The notes beneath the pieces were generated by a model. That model did no database searches. It was given only the letters and a program-made list of their open reading frames with translations, and was not told the origin of the DNA. Positions 52,046 through 62,624 of a DNA stretch of 64,000 nt are shown piece by piece (within the stretch, counting starts at the first letter, position 1; each line of letters begins with the position of its first letter). The DNA is taken from assembly GCA_037783415.1 (NCBI GenBank), contig JAZGTN010000013.1, forward strand, positions 248,001-312,000, written 5' to 3'. A program made the translations under genes and the position numbers. This stretch comes from Leptasterias polaris (taxonomy: Eukaryota > Echinodermata > Asteroidea > Forcipulatida > Asteriidae).

Positions 52046-52462
52046 AAGTAAACTGGCTTCAGTCATGTTGAAACAGTTGAAATGACCTCAGCATTCAGCA
52101 ATTTCTTCAGTCATAGCTGGGTTCGGTCAGCAGCCCTTCAGAATCGCCAATCACATTTTGGAAGTTTACCAAAGCTCAAGAGTTTCAGTGGACAGCCTAA
52201 ATGAATGCATCATAATCACCTCTCATGAGATAACGACATTGACTAACAGCTTTATTTATAGACCTTTATCATTCTGCCACTTTCTTTGTTAGGTTTCCAC
52301 TAAAATGTTTTCAAGGCTTTACAATGTCATTTTCAAAAAGTCTGTTCGTGATTTTCAAAGTTCAATTGAAGTTGCTTTGACTAACCAACAACCATAACCA
52401 TTCTAACCCACCAAACTCCAACTGCCTGTTTTGTTCGATTCTGTTGGACTGAGGACTGCACC

Positions 52463-52468
52463 AATAAA
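52463..52468 (+). promoter_or_regulatory. Likely TBL2 polyadenylation signal
   Basis: Canonical AATAAA about 0.94 kb after the TBL2 stop, followed by a T/G-containing stretch. It is the first AATAAA I found downstream. Confidence 0.6.
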
Positions 52469-52599
52469 CTGATCATGCTTTACACAAGATGAAGGCATAT
52501 AATACCATCATAATCAGAGTCAAACAATTAGGTGTTGAGTTACCATACGGTGTTGGATTTTGTTAGAGTGAGGAAGAAACCCTAGTCAATCAGCAGAAT

Positions 52600-52811
52600 A
52601 GACCCTTCCCATGAAATATGCAAAGTACATATCGTGCATGCGCACTAATGCTACTACTGTAGTTATCAAAATGGGGGAACATCGCACCTTTTTTGTGTGG
52701 GGTTGACGGTGCATGACACATACATGTACGATTTGTGCGACTCTATGTTTGCCGACCAGCAGTGTCTGTACGCATGCTTGAATGCATCCAGCACATTTCA
52801 TGGTAAAGGCT
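52600..52811. mobile_element. MITE, CCCTTCCCATGAAATATG family
   Basis: AGACCCTTCCCATGAAATAT at the left and CACATTTCATGGTAAAGGCT at the right are inverted. It is an intact relative of the outer element at 16340-16797. Confidence 0.75.
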
Positions 52812-53128
52812 AATTAGGGTTGAGGATGGTTTTGGAGAAGTCTTTCTATATGCTGCTCTTAATCACATTATACTTGAAAGAAGACTAGCAGTTTCTGTGC
52901 TAATTTTTCAATACAAATTCAATACTACATTATGAAAGGCCTTGAATGAAGACTATCCTCATAATCAATTTTTGAAAGCAGCAGAGCTGTTAGTAATATT
53001 TCTGATGATTTTATTTGGAATTTGATAAAGTTTTTTTAATGAATAATATGAATTTTGTTGAATCAATTACAACTCCATATTTTAAACATTACGGTTTTCA
53101 TGAATTTAGAATGTAACAGTAAGATACA

Positions 53129-53935
53129 GTGAGGGTGATTCACAATACATGCGCCCTCTACAGTTTACTCCAGTAGAGGCCAACAAAAGCAGTTGACTAA
53201 AAACAGTCATATCTGCAAATCGGCATGGCACGGGCAGTTTTTGACCTTTAACCCTTTCAGCCCCAATGGCGACTATAGTTGACAGAGCGCCATACATATG
53301 GTTGTATGCAAACAGATTTTGGGTTTACAAAACACACTGAGGAAACAGAGACCAAGAACTTGGACATTTATTAGCTGATTTCAATGATTGTTAAATTATA
53401 TGAAAGGAAATTCAAGAAGACAATTTTCATTACCGATTATGCTCTAAAATGAAACCTTCAAGGTAATAATAGAGTTTGTAAAATCGAAGTTTGAACACAA
53501 GTTTCCTGTTGTGTGAGAAAGTGTGCTTCACGCTTGAGTGGTCAAATAATATGGGCTCCAGCAGTTGATTATGTCAAAAGAACTAGGGGCTGAAAGGGTT
53601 ACAGGTAGATTACATCAGACATGTAAACAATGTACTTCCGAGTTGCTACAAAAGTAACTCACCTGGCATACATGTGCTATTACCAAGTATCCAGTGAAAT
53701 CAGGTGATACTTCACATTCAAGAAAAATGCAATTTTGTATCATTTTGAAATGATGGCCGGCCGTCAATGGTTTGAACTGTGAGTTTTGATTCGACGAGAA
53801 GTTAAACATGGTCATGCCACTGGCAAGATGACTAAAAACATGTTGCCCTTTTTCTCATGATGCACTGCGAAAATGGCCTCTCCTGGGCATACTGTAGAGG
53901 GCGCACTGTATTGCAATTCACCCGCATTGTCTATG
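53129..53935. mobile_element. MITE-like element with a nested element
   Basis: The outer ends are GGGTGATTCACAATACATGC with GCCCTCTACAGT, mirrored by ACTGTAGAGGGC and GTATTGCAATTCACCCGC. Inside, 53248-53602 is bounded by TTAACCCTTTCAGCCCC and GGGGCTGAAAGGGTTA, a second element with its own perfect 16-bp ends. Confidence 0.85.
53248..53602. mobile_element. Nested MITE with TTAACCCTTTCAGCCCC ends
   Basis: About 355 bp, with ends TTAACCCTTTCAGCCCC and GGGGCTGAAAGGGTTA. No coding capacity. It must have inserted after the element at 53129-53935. Confidence 0.85.
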
Positions 53936-54210
53936 AAAAGACGTACAAACAGTACTTCCAAGACTCCACTGAAGTGAATGATAGTTTAGTGTTGATTTTA
54001 CATCACTAATGAGGATTTAATTAATAGTTGAAATGTCCCATTTATATATGTAGTTTTACAAAAATGCATCCAGGACTTCCACCAAAGATTATTTTTGAGG
54101 GGGGCTCGAGTTCTTCTAATATTTATAATTCAGTTCAAAGTTGCATCACCCAATTTTTCACCACGTTGAACATAAGCCTGCAGTAACTGAAGAACTTTCT
54201 CAGAGGTTCA

Positions 54211-54462
54211 GGGCCCAACTTCATGGCTCTGCTTACCGCCGAATTCGGCGCTTGCGATCATCATTCTCCGCTTACCGAGCAAGCGCCGAAATTCTGTGCT
54301 AGCTGTGTAAGCGTAGAATGCCCAGTAACGTGGACAACGCAAGCGCACAAGCAAAAATTCCCTGCTAACCCGTGAAATACGCTTGACGTAAGCGCGGAAT
54401 TCCCTGCTTCCGTAAGCGCCGATTCTTTGCTTACTGTAAGCAGAACCATGAAATTGGACCCT
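54211..54462 (-). mobile_element. MITE, GGGCCCAATTTC family (reverse orientation)
   Basis: Its interior is the reverse complement of 50438-50664 with ~85-90% similarity by eye (CTTACGGAAGCAGGGAATTC etc.). Open frames across both copies share a protein-like translation only because the DNA is shared. Confidence 0.88.
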
Positions 54463-55124
54463 GTACACTTTTGCAGAGCTGCCAACTCTCCCTGATTCTG
54501 CAAAAAGTTCCAATCTTTCCGTATTATCTGATTTTTTAAATGTGAAAATCTCTCTGATCATGGGAACTTTTGCCCTTTAATGTTGAATGTAATTCTAAAT
54601 ATCTCTCTGATTGTTGTACAAAATCTCTCTGATTGTTGTACAAAATCTCCATGATTGCAAGGTGCAAATGTTGGCAACTCTTACTGTATAATTTATTTCA
54701 ACTTTTCAAGTGCAAATTGCCTTTGAAAAGTTCAGCAAATAGAAAGAAAAAGAAGTATTTTTAATTGGTCTTGTAAATATTTCTAGTCCAGTAATATTTC
54801 TAAGCTACAAAGACCCATGATACATAAGTTTAAAATTCCAGCCCTGATTTCAGCAGAGGATGGTGTACATTGTAATACATGTAAATGTAACTACTGAAAG
54901 GGAGAATGAAAAACTATCTGACTAAATAAACCAAACACTGTAAATGTGTCCATAAAATTGCAATTTGTCTGTCAGGAGATGATGTTTATAATAACATGAC
55001 AATTCTGTGAAACTGAGTACTGTTTTCTTGAATCTATTTATTGAGGGGGGGGTGGAGGGGTTTGCATTTTCCCTTTTTTTTCTTTTTAAGCTGTAAAGAA
55101 ATCATGTTGTTTGATCTTCATCTG

Positions 55125-55545
55125 TGGCGTGTCGTGGCCGAGCGGATAAGAGCACCGAACTCAAGCTCTGGTGTTTCTGATCAGCAGAGTGTCGGTTCGA
55201 ATCCCAGTCGTGACACTTGTGTCCTTAAGCAAGACACTTAACCACATGCTTCGTCCTTCGGATGGGACGTTAAGCCGTAGGTCCCGTGTGTTGTGTAATG
55301 CACGTAAAAGAACCCAGTGCAGTTATCGTAAAGAGAAGGGGTTCGCCCCGGTGTTCCTGGTTTGATTGGCTGCATATTGCGCCACAGCACCTTGTAAACC
55401 ATTACATGGTGCTATGCAAAGGAATAGGTCTCATAATTCAACACGTAACTCCACTTACCTTGTAGGAAAAATACTGAGCGCTTTGAGACACCCATCGGGA
55501 GTATAAAGCGCTATATAAGAACTGCGTATTATTATTATTATCATC
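55125..55545 (+). mobile_element. Full-length SINE, Leu-like head, long-body subtype
   Basis: Head GGCGTGTCGTGGCCGAGCGG, box B CGGTTCGAATCCCAG, then CTTCGGATGGGACGTTAAGC, GTAAAAGAACCCAGTGCAGT and GGGGTTCGCCCCGGTG, and 3' GCGCTATATAAGAACTG with an (ATT)n tail. Best long-body copy in the window. Confidence 0.9.
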
Positions 55546-55593
55546 AAGGATGCTTTTCCTAAATGCTCCAGCTTCTTGAAATCTAAAATCCAG

Positions 55594-55741
55594 GGGTCGA
55601 TTTCACAAAGCACTAAGATTCATCTTAAGATGAGTTGTCAGTATTACCATAGTGATTTGTATTGTCACATCACACTTTCCTTAGCAATTAAAATTGATTT
55701 GCACGTAAGATCAATCTTTGCTCTTTGTGAAATCGAATCCA
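55594..55741. mobile_element. Foldback element (~148 bp)
   Basis: GGGTCGATTTCACAAAG at the left is mirrored by CTTTGTGAAATCGAATCC at the right. Confidence 0.75.
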
Positions 55742-56179
55742 GGGACTATCATTTGGTGGAAATGTCATCTCCTAAAATTTGGGTCTTTATTTTAGACCTT
55801 TTTGTCCGCACTGACTCTCGCCCCAGTACCTTCTGAATGACAATGTACATTTGTACACATTTATTGTTTGTTGCCTGCTTTTAGATTTGTCTACTCTTTC
55901 AGTCACAAGTAAGAAAGCGTTTTTTTAGAAAACTATCTTGGGAAGTGTCTCAGAAAAATTGACAATATCAAGAAAAAGATCTTTACAAAAACTCAGTGTT
56001 TTTTTCAAGCGTTTGCAACATTTCAAAAGATGCACCAATATGCCTTTTGACACTCTAGCTGTAAAATATTGAACTTGACATGAAGTTTCTCCCACTCTTT
56101 AATCTTTGACATTGGAATAACAAGTGTAAATAGCTTACACCCAAAAAGTCAATTTTCAAGAGTAGTCAAGTTTAGTCTG

Positions 56180-56578
56180 GGATGTCATAGCCAAGTGGAC
56201 AAGCTCATCGGGCTCAAGCTCTGATCAGCAAAGTGCGGGTTCGAGTCCCGGTCATGACACTTGTGTCCTTAAGCTAGACACTTAACCATTATTGATTTGA
56301 TCTTCGGGTGGGACGTAAAGCCGTTGGTCCTGTGTGTAATGTGTAATGCAAATGAAAGAACCCACTACACTTCTCATATTAAGAGAATAGGTTTGCCCGG
56401 ATGCTTCTGGCTTGGTTGGCTGCTGATTGCACCGCATCACCTTGCAAACCCTTACAAGGTGCTACATAAATGGGTCTCACAATTCAAACACTTAACATGT
56501 ATCCTGTTCTAAAAACACATTCATATGGGCTTTGAGACGCCCATAGATAAAGCGATATACAAGAACTGACTTTTATTT
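56180..56578 (+). mobile_element. SINE, Leu-like head, long-body subtype
   Basis: GGGATGTCATAGCCAAGTGG, box B GGGTTCGAGTCCCGG, GGTGGGACGTAAAGCCG, and the end GCGATATACAAGAACTG. The head is slightly shortened between box A and box B. Confidence 0.85.
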
Positions 56579-56678
56579 GTTTCAATCCTGTGTGTGACAC
56601 TTAACATGCTTGACTGAATTTGCAGCTATATAAAATCCCTTACAAGTATGGTACATACTTAAATATGCCAATTTGCAG

Positions 56679-56890
56679 TATTTTTGACTGCGTGAGGGCT
56701 GGTGTGGACCCAAATCTCAGGATATAAAACAAGAAAATCTAACTTGTTTTCCATTGTGGTTATTATCTTTTATGTGTTGAGACCTTGAAACAAGAAAACA
56801 ACCCACAGGCAGTCAAAATAGATAAAACTCAACCAATAATACAAGGAAACTCTCTGTAAAATGCCCTCCTACGATCAAAAATACGGTCAA
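56679..56890. mobile_element. MITE-like element, TATTTTTGACTG family
   Basis: The ends TATTTTTGACTGCGTGAGGG and CCCTCCTACGATCAAAAATA are inverted, as in 20010-20207; the right end is degraded. Confidence 0.65.
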
Positions 56891-57039
56891 TTCTCAAAAG
56901 CAAACTGTTAGCTCTCTCATTCATGATCTTCTCTGTGACACAAGTTCCTATTTGGGTGAGTGATTATTGGCTTTCATTATTTGTTTTTTATTACTTTCAA
57001 TAAATTTCAATCTTTCTAAACAGATATCAAATAATAAAC

Positions 57040-57195
57040 CACAAGGGAAACTGACTGGGTAAATGTTTTTAAATGATTTTGGGTTGAACAAAGAAAAATT
57101 GACTAGAGCGGGATTTGAACCAACGACCTCCGGTTTAACGTGCCGGCGCTCTACCAACTGAGCTCTACCAACGTGCCGGCGCTCTACCAACTAAA
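57040..57195 (-). mobile_element. tRNA-derived SINE (Lys/Asn-like head) with internal duplication
   Basis: Same head as 45160-45320. The segment GTGCCGGCGCTCTACCAACT occurs twice, so the box A/D-arm half of the head is duplicated in tandem. Confidence 0.85.
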
Positions 57196-57347
57196 CTAAA
57201 CAGTTTAGAAAGATTGACATTTATTGAAAGTAATATTATGTAATTTTTAAACAAAGTTATCATGTGCATTTGTGGATTCTACAAGTGTATACATCTACAT
57301 ATATTTCAGTAACGTAGCTAAAAAACACAATCTTGTATTACCAACCT

Positions 57348-57770
57348 GCTGTGGCGTGTCGTGGCCGAGCGGTCTAGAGCACCGGACCTAAGCTCTGGTG
57401 TTTTCAGCAGCAGAGTGTGGGTTCGATACCCGGTCATGACACTTGTGCCCCTGAGCAAGGCACTTAACCATAATTGCTTCAAAAAAGTTGGGAAGGTAGT
57501 GCATTCTGCTCTGCCAGACAGGCATCCTAGTGGATGATACCCATGCCTACAACCTTACGGACTGTGAAGGGGGTAACCCTGTTTCAGCCCCAGGAGTAGG
57601 AGGCAACGTGCCCCTGGTGTCAATTGATTTGGGTCGATAGCCCAAATCAGTTAGGTGTAGCCCTCACCTTGAAGTGGCCGTCCGTGGTCTTGTGAGTAAG
57701 GCGATATCTCATATAAAAAAATATAAAAAAATTTAAAAAATTTAAAAAATAATTTAAAAAAGTACCTTCA
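57348..57770 (+). mobile_element. SINE with Leu-like head and a distinct body
   Basis: Head GTGGCGTGTCGTGGCCGAGC and box B GGGTTCGATACCCGG as in the other copies. After ATAATTGCTTC the body switches to an unrelated sequence (GCCAGACAGGCATCCTAGTG...CCCCAGGAGTAGGAGGCAAC) with an A-rich (TTTAAAAAA)n tail. A third SINE subtype built on the same head. Confidence 0.8.
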
Positions 57771-57959
57771 ACAGTATCCCATTTCCACCTCCAACCAAGA
57801 TTCAAGCTGCATCCCTGTTGTGACTTTACACTGAGAGATGGAGCCCATTGTCACCTGTTAGTGTTAACAGACCTTATCATGAGTTCACAGCTGCAGTACC
57901 CATTTCAGACAGCCTGTTCCACTTCTTAAAAAAATCAAGCTGCATCCCTTTGTGACTTT

Positions 57960-58110
57960 GCACTGAGGGAACATGACAAAATAGGGAGACCGCCAACACA
58001 AGGTTAGATCTCAGTTGGTAGTCGTTGGTTCAAGATCTCAGTTGGTAGCCACAGATTCAAGTCCCACTCTAGTAAACTATTAACAAATTTACCCAGTCAG
58101 TTTTCCTTTT
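57960..58110 (+). mobile_element. tRNA-derived SINE (Lys/Asn-like head), rearranged
   Basis: Plus-strand copy of the 45160 family (GGGAGACCGCCAACACAAGG, ATCTCAGTTGGTAG, TTCAAGTCCCACTCTAGTAA). The head half ATCTCAGTTGGTAG is duplicated, as in 57040-57195. Confidence 0.75.
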
Positions 58111-58312
58111 GGTTCATTGCTTGAAAAATGCATCTTGTGTAAACTAATAATGAATTTTGAATGCAGTGGAGTTGGTCGACTCAGAGTTTGCCGGTATCAT
58201 TTGCTTGTGTGACATGATCCTATCATTTAAAGATTAAGTTTTAATGGTTTTGGTTGTGAGTATTATTATTTTTTTTTTTTTTTAAGTGATCAATGTTTTA
58301 TTTATTCTACAG

Positions 58313-58468
58313 ATACGTTGGACAAGGACTCAAATAAGAGCTGGAGGATTGCAGGAGGGAGGGGGCAGGGGCGTGTCACACTGCTGAAGAGAACAGCTAC
58401 TCTCAATTCATTCATCAATGCCTGCCTGAGACAGGGAGCACAGGAACAGGTTGTTGGGACGTCCATGG
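58313..58468 (+). CDS. Candidate orphan exon (52 codons, symmetric 1-1)
   Basis: The acceptor is TTTATTTATTCTACAG and the donor CATGG|GTTGGT; one frame is fully open, phase 1 in and out. It reads TLDKDSNKSWRIAGGRGQGR and then VTLLKRTATLNSFINACLRQ to GTSM. The composition is protein-like, but I found no partner exon on either side and do not recognise the product. It is followed directly by a GATT microsatellite. It could be an exon of a gene extending beyond this window, or chance. Confidence 0.35.
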
Positions 58469-58472
58469 GTTG

Positions 58473-58473
58473 G

Positions 58474-58519
<46 letters not shown>
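58473..58519. repeat. (GATT)n microsatellite
   Basis: About eleven tandem GATT units immediately downstream of the candidate exon donor. Confidence 0.95.
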
Positions 58520-58998
58520 TGGGATTCTAATCATCCTTACTGGCAGCTGAGAAGCTAAGTTGCGAAGGACGCAGCTATGACGTGTTTGAGGCACAGGCAT
58601 GCAAGGGTGCCTTTGGCAGTCAGCCACATCAACTCCTATATGACTACAGAGCACAGGCAGAGATCGAAAGTGTCTGATTTTTTTCAGAGGGAGGAAAATC
58701 GGAGGGCCTAGAGAAAAACCCACTTGGCATAGGAGAGAACCAACGCACAACTCTACTCACATTATTTTGTTCTTAGCCGGGAATTGAACAAGAGCTACCT
58801 TGGTAAGAGGCAGTTGCTTTACGCACTAGCCACCCATTGATTCATCCATCCAGGACTGGAAACTGACCTTGTTGAACTGGTGAGCCTTTTTTGTTATTTT
58901 ATTTTATCTTAATTGTTAAATAAATACAATAAAGAAGAAAACTTTCCCACAGATAATATAATTTTTAAAAACAGAGCAAAATAAGAACTACTGTGCGG

Positions 58999-59251
58999 TA
59001 AGAAGTAACTATAAATAAATAAATAGTAAACTTGCGGGTACATCCTTGTATTAAATCTCTTTTTTGGGAGTGTTGGCTCTGAAAAGAGCCGGCGTGGTCT
59101 CGACGTTTCGAGCAGTATACTCTGCTACTGCTACTGCTCGAAACGTCGAGACCACACCGGCTCTTTTCAGAGCCAACACTACCACAAAAGAGATTTAGTA
59201 CATGGTTGTTCTCGCAAGTTTACTATTTATTTATTTATAGTTACTTCTTAT
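58999..59251. mobile_element. Large foldback element (~115-bp arms)
   Basis: The left arm runs TAAGAAGTAACTATAAATAA ... CTCGACGTTTCGAGCAGTA and the right arm is its near-perfect reverse complement around a ~15-base centre (CTCTGCTACTGC). The innermost ~48 bp of each arm has a single mismatch. No coding capacity. Confidence 0.9.
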
Positions 59252-59448
59252 TCTTCACACCATGCAAAGCTTCAAGCACCACTTGAGCAATAACTGTTTG
59301 CTATATTGACCACATGGATCACAAATCTGCTTTCATACTTAATAACACAGTATCTGAAAGTTCCCTGAAAATAAACTAGACTTTCCATTATATTTTCTAA
59401 TGAAACCTGAACTTTGAAAATCCTGAATTCTTGAAAAATCTTAAGTCT

Positions 59449-59976
59449 GTTCACAAACTCTTTACCAGCAAGCTAGAGCAAGAGTCTCCAAACTCTTGTG
59501 CAGGGGCAAGGACAGTTCACAAACTCTTTACCAGCAAGCTAGAGCAAGAGTCTCCAAACTCTTGTGCAGGGGCAAGGACAGTTCACAAACTCTTTACCAG
59601 CAAGCAGGAGCAAGAGTCTCCAAACTCTTGTGCAGGGGCAAGGACAGTTCACAAACTCTTTACCAGCAAGCTAGAGCAAGAGTCTCCAAACTCTTGTGCA
59701 GGGGCAAGGACAGTTCACAAACTCTTTACCAGCAAGCTAGAGCAAGAGTCTCCAAAATCTTGTGCAGGGGCAAGGACAGTTCACAAACTCTTTACCAGCA
59801 AGCTAGAGCAAGAGTCTCCAAACTCTTGTGCAGGGGCAAGGACAGTTCACAAACTCTTTACCAGCAAGCTAGAGCAAGAGTCTCCAAACTCTTGTGCAGG
59901 GGCAAGGACAGTTCACAAACTCTTTACCAGCAAGCTAGAGCAAGAGTCTCCAAAATCTTGTGCAGGGGCAAAGGAC
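59449..59976. repeat. 66-bp minisatellite, 8 copies
   Basis: Eight units start every 66 bases from 59449 (GTTCACAAACTCTTTACCAG ...). They are almost identical: unit 3 has CAGGAG for CTAGAG, and units 5 and 8 have AAAATCTTG for AAACTCTTG. Each unit holds a small hairpin, CAAGAGT-loop-ACTCTTG. Because 66 is a multiple of three the array stays open in two frames; I see no start, splice or homology that would make it coding. Confidence 0.95.
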
Positions 59977-60405
59977 ATTTTGTAAAGTTTTGGAAAAAAT
60001 GTACCCTGAAGACTTTTGGGGGAAGATTTTAGTCTGTAAACTGAATGATCTTAATTTAATCCATAATATCCTTATGTGTCTACAATGTATGTACACTATA
60101 TTTAGGACACACCCCTATGGTAAAATTTGAAATTTCAAGAACCATATTAGGAAGTTATTCAACCTCATAGCAACAGTGTGGGGTTCTTTGATAAATTGTC
60201 AAAACAATGTCATCTTCCTTGTCCTAAAGTTTTGCCATGTACATGTGTACAACAGGAATCTGCAGTTTGGGATGTTCAAAGTAGAGTCATGGTATACAAA
60301 TCACAGAATTGTAATTTGAACTTGATCAATAGTAGTTTGTTGGTGCTTTGATGTGCACACCATTTCTGTAGTTTTTTGTTTTTGTTTTTTTGTGACCTTC
60401 TATTC

Positions 60406-61368
60406 TTAGCGTTCATTCAAAGCAATAACGTCAATCCGGTTTGGCCTTAGAGGTCGTCCAATGAAACAACACAGCATGTCTAGAAGACCTCTCCTAAACT
60501 TCTTGTATTTAAAGACATAAATGATGGGATTGATCACAGAGTTTAGGTTATACATTAATCCAAAGAATGTCATTAATTTGTAATAAGTCTGAGAAATGCA
60601 AATGGTGTCACTTTGGAAGCAAATGAGTGAGGCAAGAATAGTTGGTGTCCACAGTACAACCAATGCACCCATGACAATCATAAGCATGTTGGTCATGTTC
60701 CGTCTTGCTTTGAACAGTTTCAAGGCTGCTGCTGGGTCTCGTGTGAATTGTCGAGTACTTCTCTTCAGTGTGGCTTGGATCTTATAGTAAGCCCAACTCA
60801 TAAATAGGATGGGCAACAGGTAGCTGAACACAAAACAGAGTACCAGTTCTATCCTAGTAAGAAAGTAAAATGAGTCAGTAGGGAGGAAGCATATCTTGTC
60901 GATCGTGCCGCTATCCTTACCAGCAATCTGTATGAAAAGAAGAGGGCTTGAGAGTAGAAATGCCATCACCCATGCCATGGAAATAATCAACTTAATCTTT
61001 TTAGCAGACATCATTCTGGGATAGTGCAGTGGATGTACAATTCCTATATAGCGTTCATAGGTCACCAGACACAGACCATAACTTGATGAGTAGGCTGTTA
61101 ACATCCCTAAAAAGTTACTGTGGACAATTTGACAATACATGTAGATCTCTCTCCCGATGGAGCTTGCATGTACTAAGATTCCAGTTCCGGCAAAGTGCAA
61201 AATTGATTGAAAGCAGAGTATACTGTCAACCACAGCAAGATATGCCAGCAAGTAGTTTGTGATATTATGAAGGCTTTTGGTGCGAAGGATGACCAGCCAA
61301 GCTAGAGTGTTGAGAACCATTCCAACAGTTCCTTGTACAATTCCAATAGTGTCAGTCCATTCAGACAT
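60406..61368 (-). CDS. Intronless class A (rhodopsin-like) G protein-coupled receptor
   Basis: 320 aa with seven hydrophobic helices and the class A landmarks: N20 in TM1, LAVVD with D48 in TM2, C79 and C160 for the TM3-ECL2 disulphide, ERY at 105-107 at the end of TM3, W133 in TM4, P186 in TM5 (SYLLPILF), LWTP at 239-242 in TM6, and NPIIY at 280-284 in TM7. A C-terminal CC (300-301) is a likely palmitoylation site. The N-terminus is very short (~10 residues) and the third loop is basic. The single uninterrupted frame from ATG at 61368 to TAA suggests an intronless, retrocopy-type or lineage-expanded receptor. The ligand cannot be told from sequence; a peptide or amine receptor of an invertebrate orphan group is possible. 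It is transcribed toward the tandem repeat at 59449-59976. Confidence 0.93.
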   Translation of the reverse strand: MSEWTDTIGIVQGTVGMVLNTLAWLVILRTKSLHNITNYLLAYLAVVDSILCFQSILHFAGTGILVHASSIGREIYMYCQIVHSNFLGMLTAYSSSYGLCLVTYERYIGIVHPLHYPRMMSAKKIKLIISMAWVMAFLLSSPLLFIQIAGKDSGTIDKICFLPTDSFYFLTRIELVLCFVFSYLLPILFMSWAYYKIQATLKRSTRQFTRDPAAALKLFKARRNMTNMLMIVMGALVVLWTPTILASLICFQSDTICISQTYYKLMTFFGLMYNLNSVINPIIYVFKYKKFRRGLLDMLCCFIGRPLRPNRIDVIALNER

Positions 61369-62405
61369 GTTTCAGTATTTTCAAAAGGTTTACTGGAGAA
61401 AATATTATTCCCAAAACTTAAACTGATGATTTGTAAGGTTCCTCATCAGTAGTCTTTGAGTTGTTTGTATATCAAATATTGGCTGCCGTTCCAAAACACT
61501 TGAGAACTTGAGTTGTTTTTACACATTTATGAGGATGCGAATCAACCAGTGACTGTAAGTGCTGATGTCGGATATTTTGTAAGCAGTGATCTGTACTGCA
61601 TCAAAGCATTTGATCACACCAACAAAACCAAAACAGATTGCGTCCAATACACTGCTACGGTCTCTGAAACGCTGTATTTGGAGACAGTTCTTGGTTCTTG
61701 GTTGGAGAGACCTCCTAAATACTCCAATTGGAGTTTGAACTAGAGGTGTTGGTTCATATCCCAGTTTTGGCAGAAATCTCATCAAAATGGGTGTATTATT
61801 GACGGGACCTAGTTATGGACTGCATTGATATCAAAATGATATATCTTGTTCTTGAAACCTGGTTCTTTCACCTTTACATTGATTTACTGTTAAATCACAA
61901 ATAGATTAATTGCTTATAAATCTCATGATATTTTGGTTTGTACAGTGGGGTTAAAACCACAATTGGAAAAAGTGCATTCATGGCAATATATTATGGGTGT
62001 TTTATGAGCTGACAGTTTCACAAGAGCTGAGATGACCGATATTGATTCATCCATCAATAAAGAGGAATCCTCTTTCATTTTCTCATGATCTAATAGTAGC
62101 TAATGTTTCGTAGAATGAATAATAAATCAGTGTACTGCTAATGAGCTTGATTCTTCTCAGTCATAGTTCAGTTGATTAATGAGGATCAATGTCAGTTGTA
62201 GATGGTTACAAAATAAAACGTCCCTCGCATCATTTCATAAACAAATTTATCATGCTGCTGTAATACATCTCTGTAAAGCTAATGAGCTTTTTCAACTCTG
62301 CCATAGTACTGTTGCTCTACATGGATTTATTGGGTTTTTGGAGCAAGACGCTGATTGATTTCAAAGCACTCATTAGGCAAGCACCAACACACATCCTGAA
62401 CTTGC
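61369..62405. other. Upstream region of the GPCR, no feature
   Basis: No gene seen. Short open frames at 61513-61785 on both strands lie around a tRNA-box-B-like GTTGGTTCATATCCCAG at ~61750 and look like a SINE relic. Confidence 0.4.
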
Positions 62406-62567
62406 TTAAAGGGGCACTGTAATTGTTGGAAACACAAACTCTCAACCAGTTAACTGTCACATCACAAACAAAAGCTTTAAAGGGCTAGGTCATTATTATC
62501 ACGTGTATGCAGTAACTGGGTGAGAGATCAGAGTTTAATGTCTTGTCACGACGACAGTGCCCTTTAA
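62406..62567. mobile_element. MITE with TTAA ends (~162 bp)
   Basis: TTAAAGGGGCACTGT at the left is mirrored by ACAGTGCCCTTTAA at the right, with TTAA at both edges as in 21627-21979 but with different internal ends. It shares CTGGGTGAGAG with the foldback at 37585-37780. Confidence 0.8.
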
Positions 62568-62624
62568 CATCTATAAACCAATTTGCAACCATCAATCCGA
62601 AAATAAATATCTTCTTCAAGAAGT

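Noticed and set aside
59431..60032. Repetitive 178-184 codon proteins
   Set aside because: Arise because a 66-bp tandem unit keeps two frames open; no initiator, splice site or homologue.
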